Below are positions 10,328 through 18,117 of a stretch of DNA of 41,475 nucleotides, one piece after another. Source of the DNA: a virus; IMG/VR virus record IMGVR_UViG_3300044701_000437, positions 1 through 41,475 of that record; one strand, written 5' to 3'. Below the pieces are notes generated by a model, which saw nothing but the letters and a program-made list of their open reading frames with translations, was not told where the DNA came from and ran no database searches. The translations under genes and the position numbers were made by a program. Each line of letters opens with the position of its first letter. The stretch's first letter is position 1.

Positions 10328-11446
10328 ATGGCTTATTCAGAAATCACCTATACGGGGAATGGAGTTACCACCCTTTTCTCCTTCCCTTTTACATATCTTG
10401 ATCAGGATCATGTCTCCGTCAGCCTTAACGCTGTAAAGCAAACTTCTGGTTATACCTTTGCTACTGCCTCGTCTATCCAGTTTGCAGTAGCTCCAGCCAA
10501 CGGTGTTGCCATTCGTATTTGGCGTGATACTCCTAGTGATAGTCTCTTGGCCAACTTCACGGCTGGTACTGCCATTCGAGAGCAAGATCTAGAGCTTGAC
10601 CTTCAACAGGTTCTCAACATCTCCCAGGAAACTAAGCTCTTTGCCGAAAGCCAGACTAACGCTGGTCTACAGGCTCAGATTGATGCAGCTAACAATACGT
10701 CCAACCTGGCGCTTACTACAGCTAATGCAGCTACGGTAACGGCTAACTCTGCTACTGCAACCGCTAACGGTATTGCTGCCACTGCCAATACAGCCCTTAG
10801 TAACTCCAATTCTGCTGTCTCGACTGCTAACTCAGCTACTTCCACGGCTAACTCAGCCTCTTCTGCTGCTGCTGGCGCTCAGGCTACCGCTGATGCTGCC
10901 CTCCCTAAGGCTGGTGGCACGATGACTGGGGTGATCACCTATGCCGCTGCTCAGCCTCGGTTGGTGATGGAAGCGACTAAGGCAACTACGTCTGGTGCCA
11001 GCGTCGACTTCACTGGGATTCCTAGCTGGGCCAAGCGAATCACGCTGAACATGTCAGGAGTCAGCACAACTGGCACAAACCTCATTGTTGTCCGATTAGG
11101 TGATGCTGGTGGGTTTGAGAATAGTGGCTATCTGGGATCTTCCTGCTTTGTCTCTGGCTTGCCCTCATACAACTCCTTTAATCAGTCCACCGGTTTCAAC
11201 GTTGTGGGCGGCACTGCCTCAGTCGCTGGAGTGACCATGTACGGCTCCCTGACCCTTTCAGTCTTGGAGGCTTCGACAAACACTTGGGCCTGCCAAGGGG
11301 TCATTGCCCGTGGCGACACGGCAACAGTGGCGATGGTTGGCGGGGTCAAAGCACTTTCCGACACCCTCACCCAGATTCAACTTGCCAACGTTGGTGGCAC
11401 CGACACCTTTGACGCTGGTAAGGCAAACATCCTCTACGAAGGCTAA
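10328..11446 (+). CDS. Tail fibre protein (gp17-like)
   Basis: A 372-residue tail fibre. Residues 1-115 match the T7 gp17 N-terminal attachment domain (ITYTGNGVTTLFSFPFTYL, then TAGTAIREQDLELDLQQVL), which docks the fibre to the tail. Residues about 120-195 are a repetitive Ala/Asn/Thr/Ser region with the look of a trimeric coiled-coil or spiral shaft, ending in LPKAGGTMTG, a motif common at phage fibre domain borders. The C-terminal 170 residues (VDFTGIPSWAKRITL) resemble the small receptor-binding tips of many unrelated phage fibres. The tip region uses more C-ending codons than the shaft, suggesting exchange of the host-range module. It is much shorter than T7 gp17. Confidence 0.92.
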   Translation: MAYSEITYTGNGVTTLFSFPFTYLDQDHVSVSLNAVKQTSGYTFATASSIQFAVAPANGVAIRIWRDTPSDSLLANFTAGTAIREQDLELDLQQVLNISQETKLFAESQTNAGLQAQIDAANNTSNLALTTANAATVTANSATATANGIAATANTALSNSNSAVSTANSATSTANSASSAAAGAQATADAALPKAGGTMTGVITYAAAQPRLVMEATKATTSGASVDFTGIPSWAKRITLNMSGVSTTGTNLIVVRLGDAGGFENSGYLGSSCFVSGLPSYNSFNQSTGFNVVGGTASVAGVTMYGSLTLSVLEASTNTWACQGVIARGDTATVAMVGGVKALSDTLTQIQLANVGGTDTFDAGKANILYEG

Positions 11447-11468
11447 TCCCTAATACATCCACATAACC

Positions 11469-11690
11469 ATGGTTGAATTCCTCGGCATCAAAATGGGCAC
11501 GGAGACCTTTATCTTCCTTGTCCTGTTCCTCATTGACGAAATCCTCCCTTTCATTCCTGTCAAAGGTAATAGCTTCATTGATCTGCTTCAACAATCGATC
11601 AAGCAACTGAAGCCCTTCCGTAAGGAGGATGACAAGATTGAAGATATTAAACGTGAAGTGAAGGGTATCCGCGACATCTTTAAGGGTTGA
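11469..11690 (+). CDS. Small one-span membrane protein, possible holin
   Basis: A 73-residue protein with one clear hydrophobic segment at about residues 12-30 (ETFIFLVLFLIDEILPFIP) and a strongly charged C-terminal half rich in Lys, Glu and Asp. It lies between the tail fibre and the endolysin, where T7-like phages carry a holin (T7 gp17.5), and its TGA overlaps the TTG start of the endolysin. The location and topology suit a pinholin or class II/III-like holin, but there is no family motif that I recognise. An alternative is an endolysin partner or a membrane anchor. Function is inferred from context only. Confidence 0.5.
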   Translation: MVEFLGIKMGTETFIFLVLFLIDEILPFIPVKGNSFIDLLQQSIKQLKPFRKEDDKIEDIKREVKGIRDIFKG

Positions 11691-12661
11691 GCGTGGCTAA
11701 CGTACTTCTAAACGTACGTCAGTATTACCCCCAAACAGATAGTGCTACCAGGCATGGGGATCGAATGTGCTTTAGCTCTACAAATGCTATGGCAGTTAAA
11801 TACCTCAAGCCTGGTTCCCTTTTAGGGTCTAACGCTGACGATAATTACCTCAACACTGTCCTTAAATATGGGGACACAACGGACTATAACGCTCAGATCA
11901 AGGCGTGTAAGGTTTATGGAGTAGAAGCAACTTACTCTAAAACTGGTAATCAACAGACCATCCTTAACGAATTACAGGCTGGCTTCCCTATTGCCCTCGG
12001 ATTCCTTCATAAAGGTCATGTCTCTAAACCTTCTGGTGGTGGTCATTGGATCCTATGCATTGGTTCTAGCGACAACGCTGGCATCTTTCACGATCCTTAT
12101 GGGCAACTCGATGTAGTGAACGGTGGTTATGTCACCATTGGCTCTGGTGGTAAGGCCGTTTCCTATTCGTGGAAAAATTTCATCCCCAGGTGGTGCGTTG
12201 AAGGGGGTAATTCGGGTTGGTACATGAAATTTCGACCAATTCAACCCTCTAGTCCTGCATTTCTGAACACTTGGCAGGGTGTTACAAGGATTGCTGAGTC
12301 CTTTGGTGCCAAATATCCCCAACTTGTTGCTGCTCAATGGGCCTTGGAGTCCAATTATGGCAAGCATACGTCGGGTAAGAACAATTATTTTGGTCTCAAG
12401 GGTGATGGAACCATGGCTCCTACGTGGGAAGACTATGGGCAAGGGTCAGTAACCATTGTTGATTCCTTCAAAAACTTCCCTACACCTCATGATTGCATCA
12501 AATATCTGATTGACCTTTGGTATAAAGACTACAAAGGCTATCAAGGTGTCAATCGGGCTAACTCTGCCCAGGAAGCTGCTCGTCTCCTGCAACAAGAAGG
12601 GTATGCAACTGACCCTAAATATGCAGCCAAGCTCATTGAGTTGATGGAGACTAATGTTTGA
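11687..12661 (+). CDS. Two-domain endolysin: C39-like peptidase plus glucosaminidase
   Basis: A 324-residue cell-wall hydrolase. Residues about 8-175 look like a C39-type papain-fold peptidase: Cys28 in DRMCFSS, His120 in GGGHWILCIG and Asp136 in HDPYG are in the expected Cys-His-Asp order. Residues about 185-322 look like a FlgJ/LytD-type glucosaminidase (GH73): AAQWALESNYGKH contains the likely catalytic Glu, followed by NNYFGLKG. Together they could cut peptide and glycan bonds of peptidoglycan. The start is a TTG at 11687 overlapping the previous stop; a GTG at 11693 is an alternative. No signal peptide is seen, so release by a holin is likely. The usual T7 lysin is an unrelated amidase. 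Confidence 0.82.
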   Translation: MSVANVLLNVRQYYPQTDSATRHGDRMCFSSTNAMAVKYLKPGSLLGSNADDNYLNTVLKYGDTTDYNAQIKACKVYGVEATYSKTGNQQTILNELQAGFPIALGFLHKGHVSKPSGGGHWILCIGSSDNAGIFHDPYGQLDVVNGGYVTIGSGGKAVSYSWKNFIPRWCVEGGNSGWYMKFRPIQPSSPAFLNTWQGVTRIAESFGAKYPQLVAAQWALESNYGKHTSGKNNYFGLKGDGTMAPTWEDYGQGSVTIVDSFKNFPTPHDCIKYLIDLWYKDYKGYQGVNRANSAQEAARLLQQEGYATDPKYAAKLIELMETNV

Positions 12662-12902
12662 AACAATCGTTGGCTACATTGGTTCAGCAATTCTAGGTGC
12701 TGCTGGTGGGGCCTTTGCTCATTCCATTGGCACTAGAACTAAAATGCAACTTCTAGAAGAAAAGGTAAGTGCTGTTGAGTTACGTACTGCTCAAGATTAT
12801 GTAACTCGCACTGAGCTTGGTAACATTATCAATCGTATGGAATCTCATATGGTTCGCATTGAAAACAAGCTCGATACTATTGCTACAAAACATAATGGAT
12901 AA
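12654..12902 (+). CDS. Membrane-anchored coiled-coil protein, spanin-like (gp18.5 position)
   Basis: An 82-residue protein with an N-terminal hydrophobic, small-residue segment (about residues 5-24, IVGYIGSAILGAAGGAFA) followed by a predicted coiled coil to the C-terminus (EEKVSAVELRT, then NRMESHMVRIENKLDTI). One N-terminal membrane anchor plus a periplasmic coiled coil is the architecture of an inner-membrane spanin such as T7 gp18.5 (Rz). It overlaps the endolysin by 8 bases and precedes the small terminase, in the same neighbourhood as T7 gp18.5. No outer-membrane lipoprotein partner was found. The alternative is a holin. Confidence 0.5.
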   Translation: MFETIVGYIGSAILGAAGGAFAHSIGTRTKMQLLEEKVSAVELRTAQDYVTRTELGNIINRMESHMVRIENKLDTIATKHNG

Positions 12903-13155
12903 GAAGCAAAAAGCTGATGAAGATCAATTTAACAATCTACATCAACTGATTACTAAAGCTCTTATTGATCATCTTAATAATGGTGGTGAGATCTCTCCTG
13001 CCATGGTTGGTAAGGCAATTGATTGGTGCAAAGTTAACGACATAACGGGTGTTGCCACTGACGATAACCCACTTGGTCAACTTGCCAAAATCCTCCCAAC
13101 TATTGACATTGAACAGGTTCGGAGGACGGTGAATGGCTCCAAAGCGTACAACTAA
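12895..13155 (+). CDS. Small terminase subunit-like protein (gp18-like)
   Basis: An 86-residue protein, close to the 89 residues of T7 gp18, the small packaging subunit. It has a Gln/His-rich amphipathic N-terminal helix (QFNNLHQLITKALIDHLNNG), a helix with SPAMVGKAIDWCKVNDI, and the acidic loop DDNPLGQLAKILP, a pattern seen in podoviral small terminases. I chose the ATG at 12895 rather than an upstream in-frame start at 12817, which would overlap the preceding gene extensively. It overlaps the spanin-like gene by 8 bases and the next gene by 23. It would recognise the concatemer junction and regulate the large terminase. Confidence 0.68.
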   Translation: MDKKQKADEDQFNNLHQLITKALIDHLNNGGEISPAMVGKAIDWCKVNDITGVATDDNPLGQLAKILPTIDIEQVRRTVNGSKAYN

Positions 13156-13417
13156 ACCCGGTAAAACTGCTTCATTTTATCGGGATAATCCTGATGCCTA
13201 TCGTAAGAAGTTGGCTTACGACACAGCTTATGGTAAATCTCCAGAGAAGCGTGATTATCGCTCTAAGTTGAAGATTGCCAGGGTCAAGAGAGGCATTGAT
13301 GGCAAGGGTGGTCCTGACCTTTCACATACTACTTCCGGTCGTCTAGTGCTTGAAAATCCTAAGACTAATCGTGCTCGTAATGGGGCAGGGAATCGACCTC
13401 GATTGAAGAAGGCTTAA
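13133..13417 (+). CDS. Conserved small basic phage protein, function unknown
   Basis: A 94-residue very basic protein with PEKRDYRSKLKIARVKRG and a C-terminal DLSHTTSGRLVLENPKTNRA followed by Arg/Gly/Lys-rich residues. Similar short basic proteins with an Asn-Arg-Ala-Arg tail occur in many tailed phages, often near packaging or structural genes, but I know of no assigned function. The start is supported by a perfect GGAGG at 13121-13125, 7 bases before the ATG, one of the clearest ribosome-binding sites in the window. It could be a DNA- or RNA-binding virion component; that is inference from charge alone. Confidence 0.72.
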   Translation: MAPKRTTKPGKTASFYRDNPDAYRKKLAYDTAYGKSPEKRDYRSKLKIARVKRGIDGKGGPDLSHTTSGRLVLENPKTNRARNGAGNRPRLKKA

Positions 13418-13419
13418 TC

Positions 13420-13728
13420 ATGGCTACTAAACGTAAAAACCTCAGTAAATCCGGTCCTAGTAGAGCTACTGGTACTTCCTTTGGTTCTATCATACGAGAT
13501 CAAAGGGGCCGAGAAGAGGCTGTTAATCGAGCACTTAAGATCAGTAAATCCTCTTATTCAGGCAGAGCAACAGAAGCTAGTCGTTTGAATTGGTCAGCAC
13601 CTCATCCTAACTACCAAGGCCCTATTGAAGATGTTGGTAAAGGTACTAACGACCAAATGCCAGGTGCTGATTACCCAAACAAAAAGCGTGTAAGGCGTAA
13701 GCGTAATCCATTGGAAAATTACATTTGA
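13420..13728 (+). CDS. Small basic hypothetical protein
   Basis: A 102-residue Arg/Lys/Ser-rich protein following the previous gene after 2 bases. It has no membrane segment and no motif that I recognise. The N-terminus is Ser/Lys/Arg-rich, the centre contains a short acidic/amide stretch (EDVGKGTNDQMPGADYPN) and the C-terminus is basic (KRVRRKRNP). The repeated occurrence of basic low-complexity proteins here (13133-15264) suggests a nucleic-acid- or capsid-related role, but no function can be assigned. Confidence 0.6.
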   Translation: MATKRKNLSKSGPSRATGTSFGSIIRDQRGREEAVNRALKISKSSYSGRATEASRLNWSAPHPNYQGPIEDVGKGTNDQMPGADYPNKKRVRRKRNPLENYI

Positions 13729-13729
13729 T

Positions 13730-14059
13730 GTGACTCCATTATTGCCTAGTCCTGATCATTACATCCACAACCTATTAACGATGACAAGCTCTGAAGCAAA
13801 ACGGCTACATCGTCAAGCAATTAAAGAAGCATTTGATTTTCAATGTGTCTATTGTGGAGTTAAACATGAACCAGATCAATTGACTATTGACCATGTCAAG
13901 CCTAGGGCTTTTGGTGGCCATTCGTTTACCAATAATCTAGTCCCTTGTTGTCGTAAGTGTAATCAGGCTAAAGGTAGTAATAATTGGCTTCAATGGATGA
14001 GAGACACGTTTGGTCTTACTCATCGGGAACAACTTATCCTTTCTCATATTAATTATTAA
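13730..14059 (+). CDS. HNH endonuclease
   Basis: A compact HNH nuclease of up to 109 residues. The zinc pair CVYCG, then LTIDHVKPRAFGG (the catalytic DH) and NNLVPCCRKCNQAKG (the HNH Asn and second Cys pair) make a complete motif. HNH proteins beside terminase genes assist cohesive-end packaging in some phages, while others are free-standing homing nucleases; either fits. Two starts are possible: GTG at 13730, almost touching the previous stop, or ATG at 13781, which begins 13 residues before the first zinc cysteine region. Neither has a good ribosome site. The stop overlaps the next ATG (TAATG). Confidence 0.85.
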   Translation: MTPLLPSPDHYIHNLLTMTSSEAKRLHRQAIKEAFDFQCVYCGVKHEPDQLTIDHVKPRAFGGHSFTNNLVPCCRKCNQAKGSNNWLQWMRDTFGLTHREQLILSHINY

Positions 14060-15264
14060 TGGCACCTAAAGTAACGTCTTCTAGGACCCGTGGCTCCCGC
14101 ACTGCCTCTCGTCGTCCTACGTCTTCTGCCACTCGTCCCCAACGATCCAGGGCCTCGACTGCACAAACGACTCAAGGTCGAGGTGGTTCTGCAGCTAAAC
14201 CTACTAATCGAGTTACTAATGCCTCTAGGAGGCCCACAGGTGGCTCAGGAAGGGGCTCTCAACGTGTAACTGGTGGTACCCAGCCATCTAGGCCTCAATT
14301 GCCTGCTGGACGCTCTGGAGGGGCTATGGCTGTGCGTCCTACTGGTACGAGGGCTGTCCTTAACGGTAAGCCTGTTGTATGGACTGGCAGCGGTTGGAAA
14401 CCTTCTGGTGGAGGTTCTCCCCTTGCAACTCGTGGTAACTCCAGCCCTTCCTCCCCTAGACCTGCTCGCCCGACGGTTCAGCCTGTCAACGTGCGTGATC
14501 TTGGTAGTCCTCAAACCCCTAAGGTTTCTGGTGGATCTCGTCCTGCAATTTCTCCTGGACGTAATGGTGGATCGTCTGCCGCTCGTCCTCAACTTCCCCC
14601 TGGACGTCCTGGTGGAGTATTGACTCAAGTCGGTCGAGCTGGTCTCGGTGCTGTGCTTGGTGCTGCTGGTCAGGCTGCTTTGGTTGGTGCTCAGGCTCTT
14701 AGCGTTATTGATCGTCTGAACCCCAACAGCGATTACAACAAACAACGGAATGCTGAGATCGGCAATCAAACGGCTCGGAACACGGAACAACGTACTACTG
14801 ATCGTTTGCGCCGTGAAAGGTCCCAAGGCCCCGTTCGCCCTGAGCGTCTTCGTCAGCAACCAGCTCCTACCGCTCGACCTTCCTCGTCGTCTCGTTCGCA
14901 GGCACCAATTTCCACCACTCGTCCTGCTTCCCAACCAGCCTCTCGTCCTTCTTCGTCTCAAGCTTCCTCTTCTCGACCTTCTCAACCTGCAGCTAATCAA
15001 GATAATTTCCCCCAACCTCCTGCACCTCCTAAGGTCGATCCTCAATCGACTCAGGCTAAGGAGCCTAAGGGTGATCAGCAGGCTGGTACGGGTGACTTCT
15101 ATGGGCCTCCGACCTCTCTTCGTCTGAATCGAGCTAATAAGCCCAAGGAGGAATCGAAGTCTACTTCTGCAGCTCGCCCACGTAGCAATGGTCCTATTGC
15201 TGGTCGTGATCAGCTTCTTCAATATAATCTTGATCGAGTAAAGAGAAAGAAGCAAGGTAACTAA
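14059..15264 (+). CDS. Arg/Ser/Pro-rich disordered protein between HNH and terminase
   Basis: A 401-residue protein of very low complexity. About residues 1-190 are rich in Ser, Arg, Thr, Gly and Pro with repeated PAGRSGG, SPGRNGG and PPGRPGG elements. Residues about 190-225 form the only hydrophobic, Ala/Gly-rich segment (GAVLGAAGQAALVGAQALS), which could be a membrane or packing helix. Residues 230-401 are again disordered (Ser/Arg/Pro/Gln), ending with a charged helix-like tail. The start overlaps the HNH stop. I recognise no family. A DNA-condensing, capsid-internal or head-completion role is possible from charge and location. A 336-codon open frame on the opposite strand is a compositional shadow. 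Confidence 0.72.
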   Translation: MAPKVTSSRTRGSRTASRRPTSSATRPQRSRASTAQTTQGRGGSAAKPTNRVTNASRRPTGGSGRGSQRVTGGTQPSRPQLPAGRSGGAMAVRPTGTRAVLNGKPVVWTGSGWKPSGGGSPLATRGNSSPSSPRPARPTVQPVNVRDLGSPQTPKVSGGSRPAISPGRNGGSSAARPQLPPGRPGGVLTQVGRAGLGAVLGAAGQAALVGAQALSVIDRLNPNSDYNKQRNAEIGNQTARNTEQRTTDRLRRERSQGPVRPERLRQQPAPTARPSSSSRSQAPISTTRPASQPASRPSSSQASSSRPSQPAANQDNFPQPPAPPKVDPQSTQAKEPKGDQQAGTGDFYGPPTSLRLNRANKPKEESKSTSAARPRSNGPIAGRDQLLQYNLDRVKRKKQGN

Positions 15265-15267
15265 TCT

Positions 15268-17016
15268 ATGAATATCCTCCAGGCTTATAGGGAGGATTTC
15301 AAAGTATTCTTGTCAGCTATTTGGCATCAATTGGGCCTTCCTCAACCGACGAGGGCTCAGTTGGCTATTGCCGATTACCTGCAAAATGGCCCCAAGCGAT
15401 TACAGATCCAAGCCTATCGTGGTGTTGGTAAATCTTGGATCACTGGGGCCTTTATTCTTTGGACTCTCTTTAACGACCAAGAGAAGAAGATCATGGTTAT
15501 CTCTGCCTCAAAAGAACGGGCAGATAACATGTCAATCTTTCTTCAGAAGCTCATTATTGAAACCCCTTGGTTACGGCATCTCCAACCAAAGGAAGACAAC
15601 TCAAGATGGTCTAGGATCTCGTTTGATGTTAATTGTAAACCTCACCAAGCTCCATCCGTCAAGAGTGTAGGTATCACAGGTCAGCTTACAGGTTCTAGGG
15701 CAGATATTATTGTCCTTGATGACGTTGAGGTTCCGTCTAATAGCCTCACGGAAATGATGCGTGAGAAGCTGCTTCAACTTTGTACAGAGGCTGAATCTAT
15801 CTTGACGCCTAAGGATGATTCGAGGATTATGTACCTTGGAACTCCACAGACTACGTTTACAATTTATCGTAAGCTAGCAGAACGCTCTTATCGACCTCTT
15901 GTTTGGCCTGCTCGATACCCCAAGACCAACATTAGTTCATACGAAGGATTACTTGCATCTCAGCTTGTTGAAGATATAGATCAAGGTGTCAAACCCTGGA
16001 CTCCTACTGATCCCGACCGCTTTACTGAGGAAGATCTGATCCAACGTGAAGCGTCAATGGGGCGCAGTAACTTCATGCTTCAGTTTATGCTTGATACAAG
16101 CCTAAGTGATGCAGAGAAATTTCCTCTTAAGTTTGCTGATTTGATTGTTACCTCAGTTAATCCAGAGGTCGGTCCTGACTCTATTATCTGGTGCTCTGAT
16201 CCTCGAAACATTATTAAAGAGTTACCTGCTGTTGGTTTGCCAGGGGATCGGTTCTATAGTCCTATGGTGATCCAAGGGGAATGGACTCCGTATCAAGAGA
16301 CTATATGTTCGGTTGACCCATCTGGTAGAGGTAGGGACGAGACTGCTGCTTGTATCTTATCGCAGAAGAATGGATACATTTACCTTCACGAGATGCTAGC
16401 GACAAAGGATGGGTATTCAGATACAACTCTCCTTAACGTTTTGAAGATGTGTCGGAAGTACAAGGCATCGACTCTTCTCATCGAAACTAACTTTGGTGAC
16501 GGTACGGTCGGTGAATTGTTCAAGAAGCATGTTCAGCAGCTTAAGATGAATATCTCCATCGAAGAGACTAGGGCAACTGTTCGTAAGGAAGAGAGGATTA
16601 TTGATGCTCTTGAACCCATCATGAACCAACATAGATTGGTCGTAGATCAAAAGGTCATCGAATGGGATTATCGATCGAATGAAGATTCAGCTTCAGAAGA
16701 GAGATTGCTATACATGCTCTTCTACCAAATGTCTCGAATGTGTCGGGAGAAGGGGGCAGTTAAGTTTGACGACCGTCTTGATTGTTTGGCTCAAGGTGTT
16801 AAGTATTTCACTGACGCCATGGGTATTTCTGCCTACGAAGCTGTCAAGTCCAGACGACAGGAGGATTGGCAGGATCAGCTTGAATCGTGGCTTGACGACC
16901 CTCAGAGAGCCTGTAACCATTTGGCCCTAGGCTTCGACTTGAACCAACGACGCATGGCTAGGGGCTACTCCCAGAACGGAAAATCAACCCCGTCTTGGAT
17001 CACCTTACCGAAATAG
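15268..17016 (+). CDS. Large terminase subunit (gp19-like)
   Basis: A 582-residue DNA-packaging motor. The ATPase has a Walker A at about residues 50-57 (RGVGKS), an upstream Q/R-rich adenine-binding stretch (RLQIQAYRG) and a Walker B ADIIVLDDVEV at about residues 145-155. The C-terminal nuclease region carries SVDPSGRGRDETA near residue 350 and a late DDRLDCLAQG segment, supplying the metal-binding acidic residues of the RNase H-like fold. It would translocate DNA into the prohead and cut concatemers at the terminal repeat. It is the last late gene; the non-coding region starting at 17017 follows directly. Confidence 0.95.
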   Translation: MNILQAYREDFKVFLSAIWHQLGLPQPTRAQLAIADYLQNGPKRLQIQAYRGVGKSWITGAFILWTLFNDQEKKIMVISASKERADNMSIFLQKLIIETPWLRHLQPKEDNSRWSRISFDVNCKPHQAPSVKSVGITGQLTGSRADIIVLDDVEVPSNSLTEMMREKLLQLCTEAESILTPKDDSRIMYLGTPQTTFTIYRKLAERSYRPLVWPARYPKTNISSYEGLLASQLVEDIDQGVKPWTPTDPDRFTEEDLIQREASMGRSNFMLQFMLDTSLSDAEKFPLKFADLIVTSVNPEVGPDSIIWCSDPRNIIKELPAVGLPGDRFYSPMVIQGEWTPYQETICSVDPSGRGRDETAACILSQKNGYIYLHEMLATKDGYSDTTLLNVLKMCRKYKASTLLIETNFGDGTVGELFKKHVQQLKMNISIEETRATVRKEERIIDALEPIMNQHRLVVDQKVIEWDYRSNEDSASEERLLYMLFYQMSRMCREKGAVKFDDRLDCLAQGVKYFTDAMGISAYEAVKSRRQEDWQDQLESWLDDPQRACNHLALGFDLNQRRMARGYSQNGKSTPSWITLPK

Positions 17017-17405
17017 GGGCCTAGGAGCCTCTACAAGGGGCCTCTACTACCTCTTGGCTACCCTTTACCCTAAAACCTACTACAAGGGCCTTACAGCCTC
17101 TTCTAGGGGCCTCTCAGGAGCTTGTACGACCAAAGCTCATTCTAACGACAACATAGAGCTAGGTGGTAAAAGCTTAGCTTAACGACACAAAGATACCCCT
17201 AGCTCAGTCCAGATCCTTGTCGTAGCAAGCTTTCTTGGCTGATGGCCTATGTTTGCCGGAAAGAATGGGTGGATTCTGATCCCGCTGTGTAGGGGGAGAT
17301 CCCAAGGGTTTCCCTCTCGCACTCAATCACGCCCCCGGCTCACACGTACACACATATAAACACGCACGCGTTAGATAATAATATATAATAATATCAATAT
17401 AGAAC

Positions 17406-17510
17406 TAAGAATAAAACCAAAACCAAGAGTAAACCAACAGCCAAAGAAGAAAACCAAAGACAACAAAGAAATAAACTAAAGACAATAAGAATAAAACCAA
17501 CAGCCAAAGA
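17406..17510 (+). repeat. Dispersed direct repeats in the A-rich tract
   Basis: Two repeat pairs are visible. TAAGAATAAAACCAA occurs at 17406-17420 and 17486-17500, exactly 80 bases apart. AAACCAACAGCCAAAGA occurs at 17431-17447 and 17494-17510, 63 bases apart. The differing offsets imply more than one duplication event or slippage. The tract has almost no T on this strand. Confidence 0.85.
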
Positions 17511-17723
17511 CAGAAAGACAAGAAGAAGAAAGACAACAAAGACAGATTAAACTAAAACCAAACGACACAGGGAATCATAGGCTGATTAAATCATAAGGAC
17601 TATCTGGGTTACTAAGACATAAAGCCTTAATCCAAGACGTAGACAAAGGAGTAAGAAGTATGTCGAGGAACACCGGCTATTTATGATAAGAACTACTGTA
17701 TCTATCTCTAGTAGATTAAACTA

Positions 17724-17878
17724 ACTAAGACTAGTTAATAAAGACACAAGAAGTAAGACTGGTTTATAGATCTAAGACTGAAGCCAGGGGTAAGACTGAT
17801 TAGAGGTAGTAGATTGGTTTATAGATCTAAGACTGACTCTAGGTAGTAGACTGACTCAAGATCCAAGACTACAAGACT
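17724..17878 (+). repeat. AAGACT short-repeat array with one longer duplication
   Basis: TAAGACT occurs at 17724, 17754, 17773, 17791 and 17828, and AAGACT again at 17865 and 17873, all in the same orientation. Within the array a 21-base element starting GGTTTATAGATCTAAG is exactly duplicated at 17761-17781 and 17816-17836. The arrangement recalls in style, not in sequence, the short CCTAAAG arrays that lie next to the T7 terminal repeats. Confidence 0.8.
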
Positions 17879-17957
17879 GTAACTGATGGAGTCTAAGCGT
17901 AGCGTTCTGATGGATTAATATATTAAACCTCTAAGAGCCTAACTCGTACCTTCTAGC

Positions 17958-18001
17958 AGTCTTTACCAGTCTTGCCTATCCAGGTAGTCCTCACCAGTCT
18001 T
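17958..18001 (+). repeat. Inverted counterparts of the AAGACT array
   Basis: AGTCTT, the reverse complement of AAGACT, occurs at 17958-17963, 17968-17973 and 17996-18001, each time preceded by C (CAGTCTT). With the direct copies to the left they form an inverted arrangement centred near 17915, and the strand composition flips from purine-rich to pyrimidine-rich across it. Confidence 0.7.
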
Positions 18002-18117
18002 TGAAATCCATAGCTCCCTAGCTACCTCCTCGTACCTCGTACTTCCTCCTATCTCCAATCCTGTCTTCTAGAACCTCCTACCACCTGTCTTCCTCCATCT
18101 ACCACCCACCCCTAGAG

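Larger units (their letters stand above)
17017..18117 (+). other. 1.1-kb non-coding region, candidate genome-end or origin region
   Basis: I find no convincing gene here. It has four blocks. 17017-17130 repeats GGGGCCT-type elements and starts with a hairpin at 17015-17032 (stem AGGGGC/GCCTCT, 6-base loop). 17281-17345 is mixed and GC-rich. 17365-17404 is an AT-rich box (ATAATATATAATAATATC), followed to about 17570 by an extreme A/C/G tract almost lacking T. 17580-17900 carries AAGACT repeats, and 17937-18116 is pyrimidine-rich with the inverse AGTCTT. Lying between the last late gene and the early genes, it occupies the place of the T7 terminal repeat. Function is inferred. Confidence 0.6.

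Noticed and set aside
14245-15255. 336-codon open frame on the - strand, opposite the disordered protein gene
   Set aside because: Its product is an equally low-complexity Arg/Ser/Thr/Leu string that follows from the repetitive codons of the + strand gene; no start signal and no - strand neighbours.
17017-18117. Small genes or a CRISPR-like array in the long gap
   Set aside because: No open frame with start, ribosome signal and protein-like composition; repeats are too short and irregularly spaced for CRISPR.
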